Source of the DNA: Corallium rubrum
Lineage: Eukaryota > Cnidaria > Anthozoa > Scleralcyonacea > Coralliidae
NCBI GenBank assembly: GCA_964035015.1
Contig: OZ036007.1
Location: forward strand, 10,987,881-11,051,880
Direction: 5' to 3'
DNA length: 64,000 bases
Shown here: positions 1-10,832 of the stretch, in pieces
Position numbering within the stretch: position 1 is the first letter of the stretch
How the letters are laid out: every line of letters starts with the position of its first letter
The notes under the pieces: model-generated
What the model saw: only the letters and a program-made list of their open reading frames with translations
Database searches by the model: none
Told to the model about the DNA's origin: nothing
Position numbers and translations under genes: made by a program

Positions 1-470
1 ACATCGTTGAGCTGATGTTTCAAAGCGTTGAAACAAACCTCGGTTTTCGGGTCTGGCATACTCTGAAAAAGGCACTATTTCAGCACGGGTTTTTCTCCGA
101 AGCACTCGGTTTCAAAAATAGAAAAACAAATACATTAATCATTGCCGACTGCGATTAACATTTCAATGGCGCCGTGGGAGACCTTTCAGTATAAATCGAA
201 TATACTTACATACGGCAAATCACAAACGGAAGCTTTCTGTCTGAACATACAACTTGTCCTTACTTCTAACGGCTAACTGCTGATTTCGAACTGCAGTTTG
301 CAATGTGCCGTAAATGCGATCTATTCTTTATTATTTAAGGCCGCTAATATAGATGTATACCGTCTCGGGCAGTAATTAGTAGGACCCTTCAGAAATATAT
401 ATTTTTTACTTTTAAAAAGTTTTGTCCACATTACACGTATATCAATTATTCTGTAAGGAATCATTCTGAG
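1..470. other. Non-coding sequence, no gene seen
   Basis: No convincing coding exon, RNA gene or repeat is visible. The stretch lies upstream of the NF-YA exons on the same strand, so it may be intronic sequence of that gene, but no spliceable exon was identified. Confidence 0.4.
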
Positions 471-471
471 G

Positions 472-565
472 GGGGGGACAAATTTCCGAAGAGGGGGACA
501 TATTTCCTAGGAAATGTGTCCCTGGGGGGACACATTTTGGGGGGGACACATTTACTGGGACACCG
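472..565. repeat. G-rich degenerate tandem tract with short palindrome
   Basis: Several imperfect units of G5-8 followed by ACA(t/a)ATTT are strung together, and the centre (TTTCCTAGGAAA) is a perfect 12 bp palindrome. G-runs of 5 to 8 could form G-quadruplex structure on this strand. It is probably the relic of a small repeat; no family name is claimed. Confidence 0.5.
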
Positions 566-1007
566 GTACTCCTGTTCCGTGTAAACGGGGTCTCTTGGGT
601 GCCCAGTTAGTTAAGTTAATAGCAGGATTTCTGGGATGAATTTTATGGTTTGTTTATATGGAAGGAAGTTGTATAAATATTTGAGATGATTCATGATTAT
701 CAATGAAATGACTTAAAAATTTATCTGGTGTTGACAAGTCAGACTTATGATAACTTCTTATTAATTTTTGCACGTGGTAATTAATGTTTGCCAATTTTGC
801 TATATAGCCTAAAACAACCAAGAAACATTATATAATACATGTAAATTACAATTCAATGACTTAGTTGTACATATTGATGAGTAAAATTTGACTGTAGCAG
901 TGAAAGAGAGACTTCTTTTTGGCTTGTTCTTTGGGCTACTTATTTTAAGAGGGCTTTTTTTCAGAAGGGGGGGGGGTGGTTTACTTTACGTTTAAGATGA
1001 TAATCAT
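566..1007. other. Non-coding AT-rich spacer
   Basis: No gene or RNA was recognised. A G9 run near 967-976 precedes the terminal inverted repeat of the next element. Confidence 0.4.
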
Positions 1008-1967
1008 AATCGTAGCACAAAAATTAATGCCCAGCATAAAACACGAAATAAAGCCATAGATAAGAATAATATTTATTAATAAAAGGAACTAGTAACATTT
1101 CATCGCATCACACAACATCATCAGAGTGAAGTAAAACATGGTTGACAATGAATGAATTAATGAGAAAAGTATTATATTACATGTCGTCAGTGTGGTGAGG
1201 TGGAAGTAAAGTAGGAAACATAGATCAAAACATGAAGAGGGAATCTATAGTTCCTTTTTTACCTCTGCCTGGAGGTTATGTTTTTACCCCATTCTGTTTG
1301 TTTGTTTGTTTGTTTGTTTGTTTGTTTGTTTGTTTGTTTGTCTGTCTGTCTGTCACCAGGATATCTCAAAAAGTATTGCACCGATTGGGTCATTCCAGAA
1401 AACATCCACCTCCCCCACGGAGGAAATGTGAAGTTGATCCACTCCCCCCTTCGGACGTCCTAGTACATTTTACTATTATCAGAAGTAGATTTACCCCCCT
1501 CCCCTCCCTGGATGGCACAAATTTCCTCTGTGGGGGAGGTATGGATCTTTTCTGGAATTACCCATTTTCATGAATGTTTGCAGAAGGGTTGGCCATAGAC
1601 CAATGACCAATCCATTAAATTTTGGTTGAATTTAGTAAAAAATTTGGATGAGAAATTAATAAAAATCTGACCACAAGATTCTCCATGTAGAAGAAATGCT
1701 TGATTACGCTCATTACCCTTATTTTATGCAAATATTTTTGCATAACTTTGGTATGAGTGCAATCAAGCATTTTATTCATACATGCATGTGTTGGTCTCGT
1801 GAGCTAGCCTGGTTAGTGGGAATGGTTCATTTTCTTTTTAAACATCCCTATTAACCCACTGGTGGAGGTATGTGCAGTCTCCGACTGCCCTGTAGTTAAT
1901 AAATATTTTTCTTATCTATGGCTTTGTTTTGTGTTTTATGCTGGCCATTAATTTTTGTGCTACGATT
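1008..1967. mobile_element. Non-autonomous TIR element (about 0.96 kb)
   Basis: The first about 70 bp (1008-1079) are the near-exact reverse complement of the last about 70 bp (1896-1967), both containing AATCGTAGCACAAAAATTAA at their outer ends. No transposase frame lies between them. The interior holds a (TTTG)n/(TCTG)n microsatellite (about 1295-1350) and a second, inner inverted pair (about 1389-1432 and 1524-1566) built around CCTCCCCCAC/GTGGGGGAGG. ATGATAATCAT occurs just outside both ends (998-1008 and 1989-1999), but on the right it is displaced by about 22 bp, so a target-site duplication is not proven. It sits in the presumed NF-YA intron immediately upstream of exon 2125-2264. Confidence 0.7.
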
Positions 1968-2124
1968 GGTTCCTCACTGGTTACAATAATGATAATCATG
2001 ATAGAGTAGATAATCATATGTACTTTGTGACATTATTATGCGATACAGGTATTTTTTCTATGATAAGATATGCACAATAATTATTTGTACTCAAAATTCT
2101 AAACCACTATTTTTAAGCCACTAG

Positions 2125-2836
2125 CTGCACAACGGCTACCAGTTGCTGTGGAAACCCTAGATGAGCCATTATATGTGAATGCTAAACAGTACCACAGGAT
2201 AATAAAAAGAAGGCAAGCCAGAGCAAAACTTGAAGCTGAAGGAAAAATTCCAAAGCAAAGAAAGGTATGTTATAGACCTTATTCTAAAATGGCAACCAAA
2301 TTAAAATTCTTTTATATACATATAAATTAGCCCTTATGAACTCATTTTCATGTGTGAAATTAAAATGAGGTCATAAGGGCTAATTTATATGCACATAAAA
2401 GAATTCTCATTCGGTGGCCATTTTTAAATAAGGTCTATTCAGCTGGTGTACTCGACTTAGAACTTAAGTAGTAAGTTCCATGCTGAACATGATCAAATTA
2501 CTGTTTTGTTTAGAAATACCTGCATGAATCTCGTCATATGCATGCATGTCGCCGCCAAAGAAGTGGAGGTGGACGGTTTGTGACAAAACCCGAGGATCTC
2601 ATCAACTTATCAAATAATCCAAATGTTGAACTTGTACACGGTGAACCGAAAAGGTGAGTAATTAGAGAATATTATTTTTTGGTGTTGTCTAAATATTACC
2701 ATCAGCAAATTTTTTTTATTACTTATTTTTTGGGCTTGTTTCTAGACAAACTACCCGAAGTTTAGCAGCAGAGAACTTGGCCAGCCAAATGACGTCAACA
2801 GAGCAAGTTTTGGCACCGCGCCCACCTGACCAGTAG
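2125..2836 (+). CDS. NFYA: Nuclear transcription factor Y subunit alpha, last three exons
   Basis: NF-YA is the sequence-specific subunit of the trimeric CCAAT-box factor NF-Y; it joins the NF-YB/NF-YC histone-fold dimer and inserts into the minor groove. Three exons join in frame: 2125-2264, 2514-2653 and 2746-2836, with AG/GT borders (donors GTATGT and GTGAGT). The first encodes EPLYVNAKQYHRIIKRRQAR, the NF-YB/C-interacting A1 helix region. The second encodes KYLHESRHMHACRRQRSGGG and RFVTKPED, the DNA-binding A2 region. The third encodes a short Ser/Thr-rich tail ending ...PPDQ and TAG at 2834-2836. The N-terminal glutamine-rich activation region and start codon are not in this piece; they should lie upstream, probably outside the window. 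The intron between exons 1 and 2 contains a foldback repeat. Family identity is very secure because this domain is nearly invariant in eukaryotes. Confidence 0.95.
2273..2445. repeat. Foldback (MITE-like) repeat inside NFYA intron
   Basis: About 73 bp arms (2273-2345 and 2365-2445) are imperfect reverse complements. They share AATTAGCCCTTATGA with TCATAAGGGCTAATT, and AGACCTTATT with AATAAGGTCT at the ends. A related stretch (GCACATAAAAGAAT...GGCCATT) recurs at about 33985-34030. It has no coding potential. Confidence 0.65.
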
Positions 2837-3063
2837 CTAACACAGGACTTTTCATGAGCATCATGTGAGCCATCCTTTACATGAGGATAGACTAGACTCC
2901 TATGTATACTGTATATAATATTTATTTCTTTTATTGAACATTTCTTTTATCGAAGATTTTTGTCACATCAGAGTCAGTCAAAATGTGGTCTGGAAACTTT
3001 GAGCCAGCTCTATGAACTGAAACTTTGAAACTTGCACCTAATGAGCTGTGATTTCATGTTGAG

Positions 3064-3487
3064 ACGGTCCTCACCTATATACGCAGGTTTCGGGGGAAAG
3101 TGGGCTCTGCCAACAAACTCAATATTTCTTTTTGAGCATGCATGAACGGTTGCCAAGATACTATTTTGGACCCAGGCTCTAACGCGTTACTTGCTATTTT
3201 CTGCTCATAAACTAGAACTTGTCTGACCAGTTTAAAACCTGACTGACTCGTCCCAAACTTGGGGCAAAGATTGAGTTAGCCTTTCAAAAGAAATATGGGC
3301 CAGGTAACCACTAATCTCATTCTCGCGTCATCAGGGCTAAATCCACTTATGACGATTGCAGTTTTACTCATAGCCACTAAAAACGCGGAAGTCTTTAGTG
3401 GTTACCATGCCCATATTCTTTGATTGGGCCAGGGTACCAGGCTAAGATCGAGTTTGTTGGCAGAGCCAACTTTCCCCCAAAGCCTGG
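3064..3487. mobile_element. Foldback repeat family F1, copy 1, with nested insertion
   Basis: The outer arms are GGGGGAAAGTGGGCTCTGCC near 3089 and GGCAGAGCCAACTTTCCCCC near 3460. A smaller inverted pair built on GGGCCAGGTAACCACTA and TAGTGGTTACCATGCCCA (about 3297-3430) is nested inside. A second copy of the outer family lies at 60555-60845 without the nested piece, which shows that the inner segment is a later insertion. Confidence 0.7.
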
Positions 3488-3528
3488 GTAGTCCTCACCA
3501 TGTACAAATCTGTTCCTTTTTCACTTGT

Positions 3529-4427
3529 TAAAGTGCCTATGAAGCGAAAATTAAGTTTGTCTTATTTGAAAGAACACTCAAAATGATAGAGTAACATCTT
3601 TTGCAGTTTTTCGTTTCCTTGCTTCGTTCTTGAGATATTTCAGTTTATTTGATGTAAATGTCGCATGTTGCGACGTCACACGTGCATAATGAGTTACCGA
3701 AAAACGTTATATATCTTTGCTATTGTCAAATATAATCACTTGACAATCTACATGTTTAGTGTTCTGGACGAAACACACGCACATGTTTCCCTCGAATTTA
3801 TTTTTTTTCTGCATATTTTTTTAATTTATTTTACATGCTTTTTTTTTTTTTAGTATTGTATAGGGCTATAGTGGCCTACTAGAAGTCTGTAAAGACTTTT
3901 AATTAAGACCCCTAGTTAAACAATATTTTATATCTATACCTGTATTTTCTAATTACAGTCATAGTTATTTAAAAGAAGAGAAAAGTAAAGGAAATTTTAT
4001 CTACATTTACAATTGATATAGAAGTGAGAAAAAAAAGTTAAAGAAGATTAAGAAGCATACTGTATATATAATGACCTACTGTGCTAAAATCTGGCAACGC
4101 AAATTGCAATTTAAATCCTATTATGTTGCTAGACTTTGAACAAACACAAGTATTTAAATACAAAATAGATACTAAGGAAACTGTATCATATATTACATTG
4201 TGCAGTTGATTAATTATGTTGCATTTGTTTGATACTAGCAAAGATATATAGCTTTTTCCAATAACTCATTATGCACATGACGTTAAAATGTTTAATTTGC
4301 ATATCAAAGAAACTGAAATGTCTCAAGAACGAAGCAAGGAAACGAAAAACTTCAAAAGATGTTACTCTATCATTTTAAGGGTTCTTTCAAATAAGACAGA
4401 TTTAATTTTTATTTCATAGGCACTTTA
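3529..4427. mobile_element. TIR/MITE family F2, copy 1 (about 0.9 kb)
   Basis: About 180 bp terminal inverted repeats begin AAAGTGCCTATGAAGCGAAA and end in its complement (TTTCATAGGCACTTT). The arms contain GAACGAAGCAAGGAAACGAA and its complement. The AT-rich interior has no significant frame. A second copy is at 57077-58121, and the outer sequence is also related to the element at 54648-55488. Confidence 0.8.
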
Positions 4428-4662
4428 ATATTTAAATAACACGGTTGAGTGATTGGAACCTAAATGCTGCTATGGGTGACTGCTTTATTATACCAAAGAC
4501 GATCTCTCGATAGACTATATAGTTGCAGTTGCACGGATCAAATCTGTCAAACTCTATGTAATATTTTTCACTTGCGAGGAAAGCGAGGCACCTAATTTGG
4601 AAAACGCGCATGGTTGATTGCCTGAAACTGTGTTTCCATGACTCAGGGGAAACGTCATGCTA

Positions 4663-4695
4663 AGCTTTCGGCCTGTTGACTCAGGCCTTCCTCAG
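4663..4695 (-). ncRNA. Hammerhead-ribozyme-like motif 1
   Basis: Read on the - strand the sequence gives CTGAGGA (core CUGANGA), then a perfect 6 bp stem II (GGCCTG/CAGGCC) closing a six-base loop, then GAA followed by AGCT and T. AGCU is self-complementary, as expected for the very short stem III of dimer-forming hammerheads known in Penelope-like retroelements. There is one extra A between the core and stem II. No catalytic proof is possible from sequence; it may be a decayed copy. Confidence 0.4.
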
Positions 4696-5177
4696 AGCAA
4701 TGAACTTCACGAAAAATGTTGGGAAAAAACAAATATGACGACAAAAATGTTGCGAGACTTTCAGTGATTGCAGGGTATGTTACGTCATGCAATGCCGTTT
4801 GCAACTTGTGTCGCCCAAAAATTACGAGAAAAGTTGCGCGAAACTAATTGCATAATGTAAAATTCCTGTAAAGATATTTAGCATTATAAACCTCAGGTCA
4901 AAATTAGTATAGGTATGAGAATATTAAATATATATGTATGTATGTGACGTGTAAACTGTATAGCAAAGACAAAATATGAACAGAAAATGCTAAAGAAAGA
5001 ATGAAAAACAGAAATCTTTCTGTTGATTTCACATTCGGTGTGTTGCGAAGTTCGTTCGGAAGTTCCGAAGTTCGTTGCCAAGGCTGACAATTATCCAATC
5101 AAATTCAGGCGAGTTTTAGATCAAAGCTCGATTTTGATTGGATAATTGTGGGCTGGCGACTGGCGTGTGTTGTTAGA

Positions 5178-5364
5178 GCGCTGCCTCTCACCAATAGTTA
5201 AGCCGGTCGGACGGGGTTAGTACTTGGATGGGTGACTGTTTGGGAATAACCCCGTACTCCGCCAGCTTGGGACTTATGTGAGTAGAGTTTAGTTGGTCTC
5301 CCCTGTGCTGCGAGGGTTTTTCGCTGGGTTCTCCAGTTTTCCTCCCTCCGTAAAATCAACACCT
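5178..5364 (+). mobile_element. 5S-rRNA-derived SINE, copy 1
   Basis: The 5' part matches the 3' half of 5S rRNA (GTTAGTACTTGGATGGGTGA followed by CTGTTTGGGAATA), which carries the internal RNA polymerase III promoter. It is fused to a tail containing GGGTTCTCCAGTTTTCCTCC. The second copy at 44063-44248 shares the whole structure, which defines it as a dispersed SINE rather than a 5S gene. Confidence 0.85.
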
Positions 5365-5689
5365 AGGTCTTGTTGTTGTCTACACATAGGAGACCGAGTT
5401 TGGCGTCAATTCGGACGAAAGTTCTGTTCCTCTCTCCTGCCACACGTTAGACTCCTACGTTCTCTGTTTCGGCAGTATATCTAACCTTGCTATATTTCGA
5501 TTGTTGTTTCTACACTGCCTACGCAGCACGCTACTTTTATTACACTACTTAAAGTATGCATATATGTCATATCACTGGCTGTTTTAGAATACACACAATA
5601 GTTTGGGAGATATTGACCGTGTCCACTTTCCGCTCCCAACTCCCAAGTTCCCCAACGCTAAAAGATCAAATATATAAAGCCCAGTCTAA

Positions 5690-8045
5690 AATCTGGACTG
5701 AGTGTAGAGTTCGGAGTGCAGAATTCAAACTTCAGAGTGCTTAGTGGAGAGTGGAAAGTACAGAGTGTGTAGTGTAGAGTACAGGGTGTAGTGTGGAGTG
5801 GAGAGTGCAGAGTGTAAGCTACAGAGTGTAGAGTGCAAGCTGTATAGAGTGCAAGCTGCAGAGTGGAGAGTAGAGAGTAGAGAGTACAAGTTGCAAAGTG
5901 TAGACTACAGAGTGAAGACTGCAGAGTGGAGAGTACAAGCTACAGAGTGTATACTGCGGAGTGAAGACTGCAGAGTGAAAGTGTATAGTGCAAGCTGCAT
6001 AGTGTAGACTGCAAAGTGGAGGGTGGAGAGTACATAGTGTAGAGTGCAGAGTGTGGAGTGCAGAGAGTGTGAAGTGCAGAGAGTGTAGAGTGCAGAGAAT
6101 GCAGAGCGTGTGGAGTGCAGAGAGTGTGGAATGCAGGGAGTGTAGAGTGCAGAGAGTGTGGAGTGCAGAGAGTGTGGAGTGCACAGTGTAGTGAGTGTGG
6201 AGTGCAGAGAGTGTAGAGTGCAGAGAGTGTGGAGTGTAGAAAGTGTGGAGTGCAGAGTGTGTAGAGTGTAGAAAGTGTGGAGTGCATAGAGTGTGGAGTG
6301 CAGAGAGTGTGGAGTGCAGAGAGTGTAGAGTGCAGTGAGTGTGGAGTGCAGTGAGTGTGGAGTGCAGAGAGCAGAGTGTAGTGAGTGGAGTGCAGAGAGT
6401 GTAGAGTGTAGAGTGTAGAGTGCAGAGTGTGTGGAGTGTAGAAAGTGTGGAGTGCATAGAGTGTGGAGTACAGAGTGTGTAGAGTGTAGAAAGTGTGGAG
6501 TGCAGAGAGTGTAGAGAGTGTGGAGTGCACAGAGTGTGGAGTGCAGTGAGTGTGGAGTGCAGTGAGTGTAGAGTGCAGAGAGTGTGGAGTGTCGAAAGTG
6601 TGGAGTGCAGAGAGTGTAGAGTGCAGTGAGTGTGGATGCAGAGTGTAGAGTGCAGTGAGTGTGGAGTGCAGTGAGTGTGGAGTGCAGTGAGTGTGGAGTG
6701 CAGTGAGTGTGGAGTGCAGTGAGTGTGGAGTGCAGTGAGTGTGGAGTGCAGTGAGTGGTGAGTGTGGAGTGCAGTGAGGTGTGGAGTGCAGAGTGTAGAG
6801 TGCAGTGAGGGTGGAGTGCAGAGTGTAGAGTGCAGTGAGTGTGGAGTGCAGAGTGCAGTGAGTGTGGAGTGCAGAGTGTAGAGTGCAGTGAGTGAGTGAG
6901 TGAGTGAGTGAGTGAGTGAGTGAGTGAGTGAGTGAGTGAGTGAGTGAGTGAGTGAGTGAGTGAGTGAGTGAGTGAGTGAGTGAGTGAGTGAGTGAGTGAG
7001 TGAGTGAGTGAGTGTGGAGTGCAGTGAGTGTGGAGTGCAGAGTGTAGAGTGCAGTGAGTGTGGAGTGCAGAGTGTAGAGTTCAGTGAGTGTGGAGTGCAG
7101 TGAGTGTGGAGTGCAGAGTGCAGTGAGTGTGGAGTGCAGAGTGTAGAGTGCAGTGAGTGTGGAGTGCAAAGTGTAGATTGCAGTGAGTGTGGAGTGCAGT
7201 GAGTGTGGAGTGCAGAGTGCAGTGAGTGTGGAGTGCAGAGTGTAGAGTGCAGTGAGTGTGGAGTGCAGAGTGCAGTGAGTGTGGAGTGCAGAGTGTAGAG
7301 TGCAGTGAGTGTGGAGTGCAGTGAGTGTGGAGTGCAGTGAGTGTGGAGTGCAGTAGTGAGTGTGGAGTGCAGTGAGTGTGGAGTGCAGTGAGTGGAGTGC
7401 AGTGAGTGTGGAGTGCAGTGAGTGTGGAGTGCAGTGAGTGGTGAGTGTGGAGTGCAGTGAGGTGCAGAGTGTAGAGTGTAGAGTACAGTGAGGGTGGAGT
7501 GCAGAGTGTAGAGTGCAGTGAGTGTGGAGTGCAGAGTGCAGTGAGTGTGGAGTGCAGAGTGTAGAGTGCAGTGAGTGAGTGAGTGAGTGAGTGAGTGAGT
7601 GAGTGAGTGAGTGAGTGAGTGAGTGAGTGAGTGAGTGAGTGAGTGAGTGAGTGAGTGAGTGAGTGAGTGAGTGAGTGAGTGAGTGAGTGAGTGTGGAGTG
7701 CAGTGAGTGTGGAGTGCAGAGTGTAGAGTGCAGTGAGTGTGGAGTGCAGAGTGTAGAGTTCAGTGAGTGTGGAGTGCAGTGAGTGTGGAGTGCAGAGTGC
7801 AGTGAGTGTGGAGTGCAGAGTGTAGAGTGCAGTGAGTGTGGAGTGCAAAGTGTAGATTGCAGTGAGTGTGGAGTGCAGTGAGTGTGGAGTGCAGAGTGCA
7901 GTGAGTGTGGAGTGCAGAGTGTAGAGTGCAGTGAGTGTGGAGTGCAGAGTGCAGTGAGTGTGGAGTGCAGAGTGTAATGTGCAGTGAGTGTGGAGTGTAG
8001 AGTGCAGTGAGTGTGGAGTGCAGAGCGTGTGGAAGTTTGAGAGTG
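5690..8045. repeat. 2.3 kb minisatellite of GTGTGGAGTGCAGTGA-type units
   Basis: A degenerate array of roughly 16 bp units (variants of GAGTGTGGAGTGCAGA and GAGTGTAGAGTGCAGT) becomes progressively more regular from left to right. Two pure (GTGA)n tracts of about 124 bp are embedded at about 6887-7012 and 7567-7690. The segment around 6.9-7.3 kb recurs about 679 bp downstream with the same minor variants, giving a higher-order duplication. Long open frames on the - strand (Leu/His/Ser/Thr repeats) are a by-product of the repeat and are not genes. Confidence 0.95.
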
Positions 8046-8609
8046 CAGAGTGTAGAGTGTATAATATTAAAATACCAAAATACTCTAGGCCTAATTGTAT
8101 AATATGGTATTATGACATTAGAATACTAAAGTGTTATAGTATTATAATTGCTTATGTAATTTAATTTATAGTTTTTACATTACTCTTTTACTATTTTATT
8201 ATAGGTTTACAGAACTGCGTGAAGTGAAAAAAAAAGGAACGCGATATCTAAAACGATTTATGTTATATTTACACTATAGAACAGGTTAATTGATTAACAA
8301 AAACGAACTATTGAATTACGAAGGTTAAAGATAGTATATTACTTTCTCTGGCGACGTTATCGTATGCGAGACAATCAATAGATTGCCAATTCTCACTGAG
8401 ATCAGTACCAATTATATATTATAGACTATTTATTCGCGCGCCTTTACAGTAATACCCTTGATATCGTTTAGGCTTAGCGGTTCATCATTCGGCAACTAAA
8501 GTGTAAAAATAAAATTTATCAACCTTAAGTTATATTTTGTATTTGTTTTTGAATTTAACACACAATTTGTGTGTTGTTGAGTGCTTTACTTTGTTCTCTC
8601 AGATCACAC
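8046..8609. other. AT-rich spacer
   Basis: No coding or RNA feature was recognised between the minisatellite and the next array. Confidence 0.4.
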
Positions 8610-9175
8610 ATTTCGACGTGTTGTTTCTTGGCGTGGTGTTTATTTTGGTGTGTTGTTTCTTGACGTGTTGTTTCTTGACGTGTTGTTTCTTGGTGTGTTG
8701 TTTTTAACATGTGTTGTTTCTGGACGTGTTGTTTCTTGACGTGTTGTTGCTTGACGTGTTGTTTTCTTGACGTGTTGTTTTCTTGACGTGTTGTTTTCTT
8801 GAAGTGTTGTTGCGTGACGTGTTGTTTCTTGATGTGTGACCAGTAAGAACACGCCTGGTGTGTTCCTACAACACACTAACATTGACAACACGCCAAAACC
8901 GTGTTCAACACACTTTTGGCGTGTCAACTGAGAGGACAAAACGGCGTGTTGTTTCGATAATGAAAAACACGCTAAATGCGTGTTTTATACAACACGCCAA
9001 AGGCGTGTTTTAGTCAATATACAACACGCCAAAGGCGTGTTTTATGCAACACGTCTAACTACAACACGCCTAAAATACAACACGTCAAAAGTGTGTTCAA
9101 CACACTTTCAGCGTGTCAACTGAGAGGACAAAACGGCGTGTTGTTTCGACACATTTGCAACACGTCAGGTTTTCT
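8610..9175. repeat. CGTGTTG-based tandem and inverted repeat cluster
   Basis: 8615-8840 is a tandem array of about 15 bp units (GTGTTGTTTCTTGAC and variants). 8850-9175 contains many short palindromes of the type AACACGCCAAAGGCGTGTTT, and a direct repeat of about 35 bp (TGTCAACTGAGAGGACAAAA...) at about 8923 and 9114. The cluster looks like the subterminal array of a transposon or a decayed satellite. There is no gene. Confidence 0.75.
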
Positions 9176-9267
9176 AGTGCGTATGAGCTATAGTTACTGT
9201 AATTAGCTCGTTTTCGCGATATGAGTTTTCATTCACTCGCCCCCAGTACATGTTCACGAAATCTCAG

Positions 9268-9269
<2 letters not shown>

Positions 9270-9303
<34 letters not shown>
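9270..9303. repeat. (TA)n microsatellite
   Basis: A pure TA dinucleotide run of about 34 bp. Confidence 0.95.
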
Positions 9304-9307
<4 letters not shown>

Positions 9308-9436
9308 ATCGCTACTACTGTCAATTTCACGCTGGGCGATCTTCAGGCAGTGAAGATTTTCGCTTCGGCACTGTCTTATTAAATTGGTTGAGATGTTTTA
9401 AACGTCAATCTGCGCCATCAACCCACACATGCACAG

Positions 9437-9620
9437 CATAGTGAGATCAGTGATGGGGATATGTGACTTGGAGCACGATTGTCGGTCATTTTCGTCGGCG
9501 CTGTCTTAACAATGCTAGTGCAGGATGTGTGGGTTGATGGCGCACATGAGATGAGTGACTTGCAGCAATAGTGAGATCAGTGATGGGGATATGTGACTTG
9601 GAGCACGATTGTTGGTCATC
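9437..9620. repeat. Direct duplication of about 50 bp, spaced 131 bp
   Basis: The stretch AGTGAGATCAGTGATGGGGA...GAGCACGATTGT occurs at about 9440 and again at about 9571 with nearly no changes. The sequence between includes another repeated phrase (GTGTGGGTTGATGGCGC, complementary to the stretch near 9415). It is probably local repeat debris upstream of the PP1 regulatory gene. Confidence 0.7.
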
Positions 9621-10104
9621 GATGCCGATGGAGTTATAGACAGATATAGCCATAAAGCATTTTCCTACGAGTTGATAGAAGCAGATAAGTACATTGTGGT
9701 AACTGTTTGTCAAGCAGCGAAGCATTGTTATTAAACGAAGACGGAAAAAAAAACAAATAACGCTTAATTTCCAGTTCTATCGATCAAATTCCATCTGCCA
9801 CGTTAAGAGTGTGGGGGCGAAAATAGATTGTTCTAATTGGTTGTTTCGGTGAATAAGTAATTTGAAATACCCACTTGAATTTAAATAACTTAAATTAATG
9901 TATAAACGCCAAAATCTACATATATAAATCAGGACAAGAGATGCTGTTCTTCTATCTGCACTTGCTTCATGGCATTCTAAAGCTAAATGCTGTGTACCAC
10001 GAAGAGAGGTGTGAGGACTACGATTGAACAAAGCGACATATACACAACAGATATTGTGTTAATGTGTTTACAAGTGTAACAGCTTGTGAGGCTGAGAGTT
10101 TGAC

Positions 10105-10800
10105 ATGATCATGCATATGGTTGTGAGTGCGGTGGAATACGACGAATTATGTGGAGTCAGTGTAACTAATGATGTACAGGGTACTTCAGAGACCCGAAGT
10201 AAAAAGCCGAGATCCAAATCAGTGCATTTCGCCGACTCGAAAGGTCTAGCTTTGACGTCGATTTTTCTCTTCGCGAGTCCAAAGGACAACTTGTCACCGC
10301 CGTGTCGACGCAGAACAATTGCATGTTTAAAAGACATCAAGCGAAGTGACTTGGGAAAGCCAGCCAAACTACTGAACTTCAGATCGCCTGTTTCGTACAC
10401 AGAAGTCCTCGAACGCGTTCAAACACTAAACGTGTGCTTAGAAATGATAGTCTGCGACACGTTCGGAATCTGCGGCCGAATACATGTCAAAAATCTCGCT
10501 TTCGTCAAGGAAGTGTCAGTGAGGTACACTTTTGACGCGTGGCAAACGTTTCGAGATCAACCAGCCAACTATATTCGATGTTCCAGCACCAAGGAAAGGG
10601 ATTTGTTTTTCTTTGAAATTAAACCTCCGCAGATTTCGGAGAATACGACGAAAATGAGGTTCGCGATTTGCTACAGAGTTTGCGACATGGAGTTCTGGGA
10701 CAATAATCATGGCGATGATTACCGTTTGGTATACTATAAAACCAAGGATACAATGTCAACGGATCTATCCTTAACTGAACTAGCGGACAGAAATATTTAA
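10105..10800 (+). CDS. Protein phosphatase 1 regulatory subunit 3-like (glycogen-targeting), paralogue A
   Basis: The 231-residue product has the two hallmarks of the PPP1R3 family. KKPRSKSVHFADSKG carries an RVxF-type PP1-docking motif (K-S-V-H-F) at about residue 38. A C-terminal CBM21 carbohydrate-binding domain spans about residues 120-225 and contains VKNLAFVKEVSVRYTFDAW, MRFAICYRV and FWDNNHGDDYRLVY. Family members recruit PP1 catalytic subunit to glycogen so that it dephosphorylates glycogen synthase and phosphorylase; the role here is inferred from the family. The coding region is one uninterrupted exon; the first ATG of the frame is used. A likely 3' splice site (AAGTGTAACAG at about 10070-10081) suggests a separate 5' UTR exon. 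The stop is TAA at 10798-10800, followed closely by a foldback repeat. A close paralogue lies 37 kb downstream on the same strand. Confidence 0.88.
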   Translation: MIMHMVVSAVEYDELCGVSVTNDVQGTSETRSKKPRSKSVHFADSKGLALTSIFLFASPKDNLSPPCRRRTIACLKDIKRSDLGKPAKLLNFRSPVSYTEVLERVQTLNVCLEMIVCDTFGICGRIHVKNLAFVKEVSVRYTFDAWQTFRDQPANYIRCSSTKERDLFFFEIKPPQISENTTKMRFAICYRVCDMEFWDNNHGDDYRLVYYKTKDTMSTDLSLTELADRNI

Positions 10801-10832
10801 CGTATATAGAAAACACATATATATCATATACT

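Noticed and set aside
1087..1125. Another CTGATGA...GAAA hammerhead-like arrangement (- strand)
   Set aside because: Stem II does not pair well and the stretch after GAAA is not self-complementary.
1232..1573. Frame with FVCLFVCLFVCL repeat
   Set aside because: Translation of a (TTTG)n microsatellite inside a MITE.
5178..5364. Possible functional 5S rRNA gene
   Set aside because: Only the 3' half of 5S is present, diverged, and joined to the same tail in two loci: a SINE.
5819..7848. Long - strand open frames encoding Leu/His/Ser/Thr repeats
   Set aside because: Pure consequence of the minisatellite periodicity; no splice context, no domain.
8610..9175. Regularly spaced short palindromes resembling a CRISPR array
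   Set aside because: Spacers are not unique, the unit is degenerate, and the DNA is animal; a tandem repeat or transposon end explains it.
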